Shown: positions 25,897-33,317 of the stretch, piece by piece
Layout of the letters: each line of letters opens with the position of its first letter
Position numbering within the stretch: position 1 is the first letter of the stretch
Source of the DNA: Deltaproteobacteria bacterium
GTDB taxonomy: Bacteria; Desulfobacterota; Desulfarculia; Adiutricales; Adiutricaceae
Assembly (NCBI GenBank): GCA_031265205.1
Contig: JAISCZ010000091.1
Coordinates: 62,001-126,000 of the forward strand
Direction: 5' to 3'
Length of the DNA stretch: 64,000 bases
The notes under the pieces: model-generated
Told to the model about the DNA's origin: nothing
The model's database searches: none
The model's input: only the letters and a program-made list of their open reading frames with translations
Position numbers and translations under genes: made by a program

Positions 25897-27363
25897 TTAC
25901 GCGTCCTCTCCTGGGGACGGGGCAATCGCGAAAGCGGGGTCATCCTCGTTGGCGAGCGCGAGAGGATCGCCAGAGAAATCGTCTATCGCGTAGGGGTCGC
26001 TCTCGCTTTCCGGGGGCGCGGCGGGCTTTTTTTCCGTGAGCGGGGGAGGGTCGGACTCTATTTCCTCGGCGGGGGGAGGTGGCGTCAAAGGTGGGAGGGG
26101 AGAGTCCACCCGGCTGTCTAAGGCTTCTCCGATGGCCTTCCTTCTCTCCGGGGAAAGATCCCGCCGCAGGCTCTCTTCGCGGAGGATTTCGCCGGCTTCG
26201 CCGGCGAAACCGGAAGTCGTGGGGGGAGAACTCTCCAGGATGAGAGCGGGGCTCTTGGGGGGAGCGGGAAGCCAGGTCTCGGACTCCAAGGCCTCCGTCA
26301 GGCCGCGCTGGGCCAAAGAGAGCTGGGGATGGACGAGGGTTTCGCCCGCCCATTCCTCGGCCATAAAGTGAGAGAAGACGCCCGCGGCCTCGCTCCACGC
26401 CGCTCTGCCCCCAGTTTGGTTGAGGGAGTAAAAAAGGGTCCGCGCGGTGGGCTTGAGCCAGATCCACAATGAGGAGGGGAGCGCCCCTTTGGCGCGGGCG
26501 AGCTTTAAGAGGGCCATAAAGTAGACGTTCACGTAACTCGCGTGCCGCTCCAGTTCCGGGCGCTTAAGGTCGCGGTGGCGCGCCAGGGTTTCGTCGATCC
26601 CCGTGGCCAAGACGCTCAAGTCGTCGGGGCGCCAGCTGACGCTGAGGCTGTCGAAGATCCGAAAAGCCTCGTCCTTGTCGTCGTTGGCGTGGGAAAGGAA
26701 CGCCGCCGCCAGGGCCCTTTCGTGGAAAGGGAGAGTTTGGGGGTCGCCGTCAAAGCGTTTGCCAAGTTGGGCGGCGAAGGCTTTGAGGGTATCCTTGGCG
26801 TGAAGAAGGTTAGCCGCGCCCAGGGCCCGGGAGTCGGAAAGGGCTTGGCCGGTCTTGGGGTTCGCGACTTCCTCCAGGCGGTAGGGGATTTTGTGGGGGT
26901 TTAAGAGAAGAGAGCGCGAGACCGCGAAGAGAATAGGGCTCTGGCCCAGGGCCCAGGGTCCCGAGGCCAAAGGGTAGCCCGTAATCGGCCCCGTCTTGAG
27001 CAAAGGAAGCAAGCAGGGAAAACTCTTGGCGTTTTCCTCGACAAGGGACCACGCGTCGCGCGCTTTGGCGGGAGTGAGGCCCCGGTCGCGGCGGATGACG
27101 AAAAGCAGAAAGAGCGCCTCGATGGGCGCCAGGACCCAAAAATAATAAGAGCCCACCTCGCGCCAGACGTCCCGAAAGGGGAACGCGCGCGCCTCCGCGG
27201 GAGTCAAAGATTCCAAGGACAGGAGACGCGCGCGCGCCGTTTGGCTCACGAGGGCCATGGGTTTGAGGAGAAGCGCGCAAACGGGGAGCAGGCGCTCCCG
27301 CAGGTTCGGGGCGAGCGCGGGCCCGAGGGCGGCCGCGAGAACAAGCGCCAGGGCGAGGGCCAT
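25897..27363 (-). CDS. DotM/IcmP-like type IVB secretion coupling-complex subunit
   Basis: 488 aa from ATG 27363 (MALALALVLAAALGPAL); the frame is open to 28056, but that part overlaps the next gene and is Arg/Pro-rich. There are two N-terminal membrane helices (about 2-18 and 70-90, SYYFWVLAPIEALFLLFVI). The soluble domain then follows the DotM/IcmP (plasmid TrbA) pattern: SFPCLLPLLK, GPWALGQSPILFAVSRSLLL, the AQLGKRFDGDPQTLPFHERA segment, and an Ala-rich helix AAFLSHANDDKDEAFRIFDS. DotM partners DotL to receive effectors or conjugative DNA. Beyond about residue 370 comes a Pro/acidic tail (SPLPPLTPPPPAEE, then Asp/Glu-rich) unlike Legionella DotM (about 376 aa). Family assignment is by pattern recall, not alignment. 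Confidence 0.65.
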   Translation of the reverse strand: MALALALVLAAALGPALAPNLRERLLPVCALLLKPMALVSQTARARLLSLESLTPAEARAFPFRDVWREVGSYYFWVLAPIEALFLLFVIRRDRGLTPAKARDAWSLVEENAKSFPCLLPLLKTGPITGYPLASGPWALGQSPILFAVSRSLLLNPHKIPYRLEEVANPKTGQALSDSRALGAANLLHAKDTLKAFAAQLGKRFDGDPQTLPFHERALAAAFLSHANDDKDEAFRIFDSLSVSWRPDDLSVLATGIDETLARHRDLKRPELERHASYVNVYFMALLKLARAKGALPSSLWIWLKPTARTLFYSLNQTGGRAAWSEAAGVFSHFMAEEWAGETLVHPQLSLAQRGLTEALESETWLPAPPKSPALILESSPPTTSGFAGEAGEILREESLRRDLSPERRKAIGEALDSRVDSPLPPLTPPPPAEEIESDPPPLTEKKPAAPPESESDPYAIDDFSGDPLALANEDDPAFAIAPSPGEDA

Positions 27364-27577
27364 CCAGGGGCTTCCGCCGTTTTCTTTATTGTTAAAGTTT
27401 CGCAAGCTGTCGTTCCCAAAAGGTCCCCGCGCGGCGAAGCCGCGCGGGGAGCGGCCAGAGGGGCCAGGGTTCCAGGGCAAGCCCCCGGTGGCGGGCCTTA
27501 GATCGAGGGGGTTAGCGCCAACGGCGCCCCGGAGCGCGGGGCGTCGTTGGCGGCCGAAGGGCGGGGCGCTTCGCGGG

Positions 27578-29134
27578 CTATTTTTGGAGGGGATCGGTTT
27601 CGCGGCGCCGGTTGGTCTCTTTGAAGTATTTCGTCCAGCTCCAGCCGCGATCGCGGCGGCGATCCGGGGACGATTCTTTCCAGCGCTGGGGAGACTGGGG
27701 GTCCATGGCGTAAGGGAGGAACGCGGGGGACAAGGGTTCGCGCGGGGAGTTGGCTCTCGCGACGGGGCGCTTGGGCGTCGCGGCGGAAGGCGAGCGGGCG
27801 CCCCGCGGCGGCGCCTCCTCCGCGGGGTCTCTGACCGCCGGGGCCTGCGCGGCGGCCAAGGCTTTCGGGAGCGCCGGAAAAAGCGGCGCGCCCGCGGGTT
27901 CCGCCGGCGGCAGCGGGACGTCGCCGGCGAAAGCGAGGCCCCCGACGGTGGCGGAGGGCGGGAAGCCAAGGGATTTCCGCGCGCGCTCGGGCTTTGCCGC
28001 GGACGCGACGGCGCGTTTTCCCTTTTTCCGTGGGGGAGTCGGATCCGGCGAGACAATTACCGCGGGGACGCTTGGCGAGGGACGGGAAGGAGCGCTTATG
28101 GAGGAAGTCTCCGCGCTCCTTTCCGGCGTCCCCGCCGGGGCGCCGGAAAGGAGGAGGGTGGGCGCTCTCTCCTCCGGCGCCTCATGGGCGAGTGGGGACG
28201 GGACTGGCGCGGCGATTTCCCAAAGGGCGGTCCCGTCTTGGGCTAAGCCCGCGGGTTCCGCGTCGACCGTGGGGCTCGAGGGCTCGCTGTCTTCAAAGGT
28301 CTCCGCGTTTAAGGTTTCCTCTTGGAGGGCGGACTCCGCGAAGGTCTCCGCGTTTAAGGTTTCCCCTTGGAGAGGCGGCTCAACGAAGGTTTCCGCGTTT
28401 AAAGGCTCCCCTTGGAGAGATGACTCCGCGAAGGTCTCCAAGTTTAAGGTTCGCTCTTGGAGGGGCGCTTCTTCCATGGCCGATTCTTCCAAGGCCCGAG
28501 GAATAGGCGCGGGAGCGCTCGCGAGCGGGGCTTCCGTTGGCGGGAAGGGGGCAAGCAGGGCGTACGCTTTCTCGCGGAGAAACTCGGGCAGATATTCTTG
28601 GAGGCAAGGCTTCAATGTTTCCCAGTTCAGAGGCGAGACAATTTCCTTGAAGGGCGCGTCACTCCGCTTCTTGGACGAGCGCCGGCGCCGCCTGGGCGAG
28701 ACGCCGGCGCTCGTCTCCTCTTCGGAGGGTTGGGTCGCGTAAAAGAGTTTCTGGACGCGGTAGCCGAAAACGAGCAAAGGCCAGGACTCGGCGGAGAAGC
28801 GTGACAGGCGCGGGATCCATTCCGCGCGCTGGTGAACGAAATAGCCCGTAAAGCCGATGAGATCGCCGATGGAGGGGACGGTTTCCAGAAATTCGCTCGC
28901 CAATGGGCCCAAAAGCGCCACCCGGAAGGGGGTGAGCGGAGACACGAGGGAGGAGAGGACGGCGTCGAGAGCTTGAGGCTCTCCCGCGCCATCCGTCACG
29001 TCGTGGACGGGGGCGAGATCCAAGAGTAAGGCGGGAACTTCGACCTCGGTCACGCCCAACATTCTGAGGCGGTAGGAGACCGCGGGTTCGCGTCCGAATT
29101 TTTTCAATATTCCAGAGCCACGGATTAAATGCAT
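27578..29134 (-). CDS. Repeat-containing protein between DotM and the SSB-like gene
   Basis: 518 aa, not recognised. Residues 1-140 look folded (MHLIRGSGILKKFGREPAVS, RLRMLGVTEVEVPALLLDLA, IGDLIGFTGYFVHQRAEWI, SWPLLVFGYRVQKLFYATQP), followed by an Arg/Lys cluster (RRRRRSSKKRSDA) and a second short domain (KPCLQEYLPEFLREKAYALL). Residues about 219-281 are four 15-aa repeats of ETFAESxLQxExLNA type, encoded by four 45-bp units (28296-28475). The rest is Pro/Ala-rich and disordered. There is no signal peptide, so it is presumably cytoplasmic. It lies in line with dotM (214-nt gap). The conserved head argues for a real gene despite the GC-rich tail. Confidence 0.6.
   Translation of the reverse strand: MHLIRGSGILKKFGREPAVSYRLRMLGVTEVEVPALLLDLAPVHDVTDGAGEPQALDAVLSSLVSPLTPFRVALLGPLASEFLETVPSIGDLIGFTGYFVHQRAEWIPRLSRFSAESWPLLVFGYRVQKLFYATQPSEEETSAGVSPRRRRRSSKKRSDAPFKEIVSPLNWETLKPCLQEYLPEFLREKAYALLAPFPPTEAPLASAPAPIPRALEESAMEEAPLQERTLNLETFAESSLQGEPLNAETFVEPPLQGETLNAETFAESALQEETLNAETFEDSEPSSPTVDAEPAGLAQDGTALWEIAAPVPSPLAHEAPEERAPTLLLSGAPAGTPERSAETSSISAPSRPSPSVPAVIVSPDPTPPRKKGKRAVASAAKPERARKSLGFPPSATVGGLAFAGDVPLPPAEPAGAPLFPALPKALAAAQAPAVRDPAEEAPPRGARSPSAATPKRPVARANSPREPLSPAFLPYAMDPQSPQRWKESSPDRRRDRGWSWTKYFKETNRRRETDPLQK
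28296..28475 (-). repeat. Four 45-bp in-frame repeats
   Basis: Units begin at 28296, 28341, 28386 and 28431, each starting AAGGTCTCCGCGTTTAAGGT or a close variant on the plus strand. They keep the minus-strand frame and encode 15-residue repeats. Confidence 0.9.
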
Positions 29135-29611
29135 GGTTTTATCCCAAGCGCGGGCGGCGCTTAAGGCGCGCGCCGCCGCGAAAAAAGGACGGGAGAAGGG
29201 CGCTGGGCGCCCGAGGGGGGCGCGACGTCAGTCGCGCTACCTTGAAAGGCCAAGAGCTTGGCCAAGGAAGCGGAGTCAAGGAAAGCCGGCCTCAAAAGGC
29301 CGGGCGAGGGAGGGCGGCGGAGATAAGCCGCCCCAGGAAAATCGTTTCAGAAAAAGCGGCGCGCTTAAGGCGGCCAAGGAGAGTCGCTTCTAGACAAAGC
29401 GAACCAAGACAAGGCGGCCAAGACAAGGAAGCCAAGACAAGGAGGCCGAGGCGAGGAGGCGAGTCGGCTAAGACTGGGAGGCCCAAATAAGTCGGCCAAG
29501 GTCCGTCGCCGGCGGAAGCCCTGGCGTGTCCGCGCTCGCGAGAAAGCTAAAGGCTTCCCGCGGTATGTCCGCGCGCGCCCGAAAGAGCGCGCGGGTCGCG
29601 GGGGGCGTGGG
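29135..29611. other. Spacer with purine-rich repeats
   Basis: From about 29240 to 29490 the plus strand repeats units like GGCCAAGACAAGG and GGCCAAGGA. No gene is supported; the plus-strand frames here are Lys/Arg-rich repeat translations. Confidence 0.65.
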
Positions 29612-30277
29612 CTATCGCTCCGGTTCGGGGGAGTTCTCGGATTTCATTTCGGCGAGGATATTTTTGAGCGCGAGGAGGATCTCGGCCTTTTCCTCGGGCT
29701 CCCAGGAACTGGAGACTCTGGGATGGCGGGGCTTGGGCGGGGGAGCCGGCTTGGAGGGCTTATTGGGGAAAGCTCCTTTGTCCTCCGGGCTCAGGCTCGC
29801 GGGAGCGGGGTATCCCGTCTCCCAGTAGTCCGCGGAGTAGTCGCTCGAGTAGCGGGGCAAGCGTTCCGCGCCCAGGGGCGGCGCGTCCGGGCCGGAGCCG
29901 GGGTCGGGCGAAAAGACCGTTTCGCGGGGCGGGGTCGCGCCGTCGCGGGCGTCCCAGAATTCTTCCGGCGTTCCCTTGAGGACGGGGTAGAAACCGCCGC
30001 GGCGATCCAGGCAGAGCCGCGCGGACAGGTGGCGGGCGGTAAAGGCGACTTTGTCTCCGTTCCGAAGCTCCAGTTGGCGGAAGCTCGCGATGGCGGAGGC
30101 GCGGTAAAAGAGCAGCTGATACCTGGCGTAGCTATTTAAGAGTTTCGGGTCATCCAGCGCGGGGAAGGCCTTCGCGAAGACGGTCATCCGCAGGACGGAG
30201 CGGTCGCGGAACTTCTTTTCGCCGACGGACTCAATGCGCCCGCAGACGAGATGCGTGGTGTGGTAGCCGAAGTTCAT
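29612..30277 (-). CDS. OB-fold, single-stranded-DNA-binding-like protein
   Basis: 221 aa with GAGG a few nt before ATG 30277. Residues 1-105 have the strand order of an SSB-type OB fold: LVCGRIESVGEKKF, VLRMTVFAK, YQLLFYRASA, LELRNGDKVAFTARHLSARL and a short last strand GGFYPVLKG. The tail (about 110-205) is Pro/Ser/Tyr-rich, as the disordered SSB tail, but the end (EMKSENSPEPER) lacks the acidic DDDIPF-type tip. SSB-like proteins occur in conjugative I-type systems, where they protect transferred DNA. This is a fold guess; the neighbours dotI and dotM support a transfer role. Confidence 0.5.
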   Translation of the reverse strand: MNFGYHTTHLVCGRIESVGEKKFRDRSVLRMTVFAKAFPALDDPKLLNSYARYQLLFYRASAIASFRQLELRNGDKVAFTARHLSARLCLDRRGGFYPVLKGTPEEFWDARDGATPPRETVFSPDPGSGPDAPPLGAERLPRYSSDYSADYWETGYPAPASLSPEDKGAFPNKPSKPAPPPKPRHPRVSSSWEPEEKAEILLALKNILAEMKSENSPEPER

Positions 30278-30742
30278 AAAATCCTCTGGCAGAAAATGAC
30301 AGTTCCCTGGAGGGGAAGGAAAAGAAATGGAACGCGCGGGGACGGGAGTTGAGCGCGATTCGCGCGCGAGGCGCGCGCGAGCGCCTGAGGGCCGCGACGA
30401 GCGGGGCGTCGCGCGAAGGTTTGTGGGGGAAAGCGGCGGCTTCGGCGGAGCTTAAAATTTGGGGACTCGCTCTTTCCGTATGTCCTCGCTATCGCGAGGC
30501 CGGAGGTTCTGGCCCGCAAGGTTGGCGCCCTTGAGGTCGCCTTGCTGGCTTGCGCCGAAAGGAGCCCCACGTGGGTCAGGCGAAATGGGGATTCGCGGCG
30601 GGGCGAACGTTTAAGAGTGGGCGCCGCGCGCTCGCCTCAAGGGCGAGGGACGGGCTCTCGCCGGGGAAAGAGGGAGGATCTTTGTTGGAGGGGCGGGGGA
30701 TAGCCATGGCCTTAATTCTCCTTGAAGGGGCTGGGATCTCGC
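30278..30742. other. Spacer downstream of dotI
   Basis: GC-rich, no gene supported. The open frames on both strands are short and Arg/Ala/Gly-rich. Confidence 0.5.
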
Positions 30743-33151
30743 TTAGGGATTCGCTGGCGCGGGCGGACTATCGGCCGAGGACGGATTTTCGGGCGCGGGC
30801 GGGCTTTTGGGCGCGGGGGATTTGCCGAGACGGGGGTATCCCGCGGTGGGAGGCGTTTCGGCTGGGGAGTTATCCTCCCCGCAGGGGTTTTTCGTCCGCC
30901 GCTTTTTGGCGGCGGGGCTGGAGTAGCTGGAAAGGATGAGTTGGCGGATGACCACGCCCTTTGGGTTTTGACTAAGTTTCACTCTTTCCACCACGACTTC
31001 GGCCAAGAGCTTTTGGGTGGCCACGACGCCCTGGGAGGACTCGTAGGAGACCAGGGTAGGGATCTCAATAGTCCAGACAAGCTTGCCCTTGGCCTCCGTC
31101 TCGCTCGTGATGATCGGCGCGTTGAAGGGGATCGCGGAGAGAGTCAGCCTTTCCGTCTCGATCTTGTGGATGTGCCCGCCGCTTTCTAAAGCTTTGACGA
31201 AACTCGCGAACCCGGCGACGGTGAAATCGTTTTTGAGTTTCATCAGCTTCTCGCGCCAGCGCAGGAAATCGAGGCTCATCGCGGCGCAGACCGTTTCGGT
31301 GGTCCAGTTTAAGAGGGCCTGGGAGCTTAAGTGGGGTTCCGTTAGAGCCTTCATTTCCAGGAGGCGGAAATCATCGGAAACCGCGAAGTATTTCGGCTCG
31401 TTCTCATAAAAGATGGCGAGGGCGCTGACGAGCGCGAAAAGGCAAAAGACGGGGCAGAGGAACTTTATGATCCCAAAGAGTTTGAGATTTTGGCCGATGA
31501 GCCAGTCGCGGCTCCCGATGACAAGTTCCGCGCCGCCCAAGGTCCGCTTGGGGAAGGCTAAGGCGCCCAACCTCGGCGCGGGCTCCGCGAGGACGCGCTC
31601 AAGCGGCGGCGGAAAGGCTTGAGGCCCGCCGTCGCTACCGCCGCCAAGGCCGATGGGAAAGGCGATAGGCGCCGCCGGGGCGGGGATATCCTCCAGAGCG
31701 TCCTGGGGATCCTCCCCAGCTGGAGCCGAAGCCTCCGGGGACGGCGACGTCGGCGCGGGGGAGGTCGAGCCCAAAACCGCGGGGGCGGGCGAACTCTGGG
31801 CCTTGGGGGAATGGACCGCGAGGGCGCGCGAGCCTTTGGCCGCGAGGGCGACCGAGTTCTGGGCCGCGAGGGCGACCGAGTTCATGGTCGCGAGGGCGAC
31901 GGAGTTATGGGCCGTGAGGACGCGAGAGAGCGGGGTCCCGTGGGCGGACGGGGCCCACGTCGCGGAGGCGGACTGAAGCGGGAGGGAGAGGTTCCGCTCG
32001 GAAAGGAGTTTTCGGGGCGCGAGCGGGATTGTTTTCTTGGAGGCCTTCAGGGGAGCGCTGGAGATAGCTTTGGGTGGCGGGGAGACGAGCTTCGGGCTCT
32101 TCCGCGGCGGGTCGGATTTTTTGGCGCTGGGCGGGCGTTTGGTGGGGCGCGGCCGCGCCTTTACGCTTAAAAGCGTCTTCGGGGCGGCGGGGGCGGCCAT
32201 GGGTCCGGGTTGGATGGGGATAAGCGCCTCCGAGCGCTTTGGGGGCGAAGGGAGGGCCACTGGACGGGGCGCGGGCTTTTCCTCCGTGGGAGCGCTGGGG
32301 CGCGCGAGAGGCTCCCCAGGCGCTCTCCGGTTTAAGAGAGGCGGGAAAGACGAAGGGGGCACGCGCGCGTCGGCGGGAGTTGGGGCCTCCTCGGAGAGGT
32401 CGCCCGTGAGCGGGGCGGCGTCCAACAAGGGCTGAAGTGGCGTTTGGGGCTGGAGAGGCGTTAAGGGGCCCGTGGGTTTCGCGGGCCGCGGCGAGGGTTT
32501 GCGGCTCGCGGCGGAGCTTGAAGCCTCGCGCTCTTCTTGGACGAGCGTCGCGGACGGCCGCGGGGAAAGGATCGCTTGGCGCGGCGACTGGGTTTTGCCC
32601 GCCTGTCGCGGCGCGGAAACGGCGCTTGGAGAGCTCTTTGGGGCTTGGGAGACCTTCGCGCCCTTGAAGGGCTTGGAGCCTGGGGAGTCCTCGGCGGTTT
32701 TCTCGCCTTGGGCGAGATGGGAGATCGCGCCGCCCTGGAGCACGGAGTCATTTTTGGGCCGTAAAGCGGAAGAGCGGCTGATGGGGGAGCGCCCGGAAGA
32801 GGCGGTTGGGAGCGATCCGTCGCTTGGGGCGGGCTCCTTGAAGTGGGCCGGGGCTTCGACAGGAGGCGAGTCGGCGCTTGGGCTGGACTCCTTGCGCTGG
32901 GCCGGGGCCTCGGCGAGGGCCGTGGCGGCGTTAAGGGTGGGATCCTCGAACTGGGACGCGCTCGCGGCCTGGATCGCGAGATCGAGGGATTGAGTCTTTT
33001 TCAGAGCGGCTTGGCGAGTTGTCGGAGACAAAGGGCGGATGAGCCCTTTCCTCGTCTCCCCGCGCGTTTGGCGCGCGGGGAGACGAGAGCCGAGGGCCTT
33101 TCGGGTGGGCCGAGAAGGCCGGGGATTTTGAGCTATGGATTTACTTGTCAT
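30743..33151 (-). CDS. DotI/IcmL (TraM)-like type IVB secretion protein with long Pro-rich N-terminus
   Basis: 802 aa from ATG 33151 (MTSKSIAQNPRPSRPTRKAL), chosen because GGAGG lies 11 nt upstream; the frame extends to 33241. The C-terminal part (about residues 525-745) is a typical DotI/IcmL: a membrane helix (LCPVFCLFALVSALAIFY), then YFAVSDDFRLLEMKALTEPH, LSSQALLNWTTETVCAAMSL, DFLRWREKLMKLKNDFTVAG, the FASFVKALESGG segment, and WTIEIPTLVSYESSQG. DotI/TraM forms an inner-membrane complex essential for Dot/Icm secretion and I-type conjugation and is normally about 210 aa. Here some 525 residues of Ala/Pro/Ser/Lys sequence precede it in the cytoplasm, including an 8-aa repeat (NSVALAAx), and a 60-residue Pro-rich tail follows. 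The extension could be overcalled in this GC-rich DNA; the domain itself is clear. Confidence 0.82.
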   Translation of the reverse strand: MTSKSIAQNPRPSRPTRKALGSRLPARQTRGETRKGLIRPLSPTTRQAALKKTQSLDLAIQAASASQFEDPTLNAATALAEAPAQRKESSPSADSPPVEAPAHFKEPAPSDGSLPTASSGRSPISRSSALRPKNDSVLQGGAISHLAQGEKTAEDSPGSKPFKGAKVSQAPKSSPSAVSAPRQAGKTQSPRQAILSPRPSATLVQEEREASSSAASRKPSPRPAKPTGPLTPLQPQTPLQPLLDAAPLTGDLSEEAPTPADARVPPSSFPPLLNRRAPGEPLARPSAPTEEKPAPRPVALPSPPKRSEALIPIQPGPMAAPAAPKTLLSVKARPRPTKRPPSAKKSDPPRKSPKLVSPPPKAISSAPLKASKKTIPLAPRKLLSERNLSLPLQSASATWAPSAHGTPLSRVLTAHNSVALATMNSVALAAQNSVALAAKGSRALAVHSPKAQSSPAPAVLGSTSPAPTSPSPEASAPAGEDPQDALEDIPAPAAPIAFPIGLGGGSDGGPQAFPPPLERVLAEPAPRLGALAFPKRTLGGAELVIGSRDWLIGQNLKLFGIIKFLCPVFCLFALVSALAIFYENEPKYFAVSDDFRLLEMKALTEPHLSSQALLNWTTETVCAAMSLDFLRWREKLMKLKNDFTVAGFASFVKALESGGHIHKIETERLTLSAIPFNAPIITSETEAKGKLVWTIEIPTLVSYESSQGVVATQKLLAEVVVERVKLSQNPKGVVIRQLILSSYSSPAAKKRRTKNPCGEDNSPAETPPTAGYPRLGKSPAPKSPPAPENPSSADSPPAPANP
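31816..31935 (-). repeat. Five 24-bp in-frame repeats in dotI
   Basis: Units start at 31816, 31840, 31864, 31888 and 31912 with CCGCGAGGGCGACCGAGTTC or a variant on the plus strand. They encode eight-residue repeats NSVALAAx on the minus strand. Confidence 0.9.
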
Positions 33152-33317
33152 GGTTATTGATTCCTCCGTGAGAAGGCTTGTTTCGCGCGAGGGGGGCTGT
33201 GGCGACCGCCGATGAGCGCTCATCGGATTTAGGGCGCCCAAGAGAGCTTGAGGGGGGAGGCGCGAAAAAGAGGGTTAAGGGCCTTTGGCGCGGGGTCAGG
33301 AGAGTTCTGAAGGGAGA

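Noticed and set aside
27364-28056. N-terminal 231-residue extension of the dotM frame
   Set aside because: Overlaps the upstream 518-aa gene in another frame and is Arg/Pro-rich; the membrane-helix start at 27363 is the natural one.
25400-28246. Large plus-strand open frames opposite dotM and the 518-aa gene
   Set aside because: Arg/Gly/Ala-rich translations with no domains; the minus strand shows membrane helices and DotM-like motifs instead.
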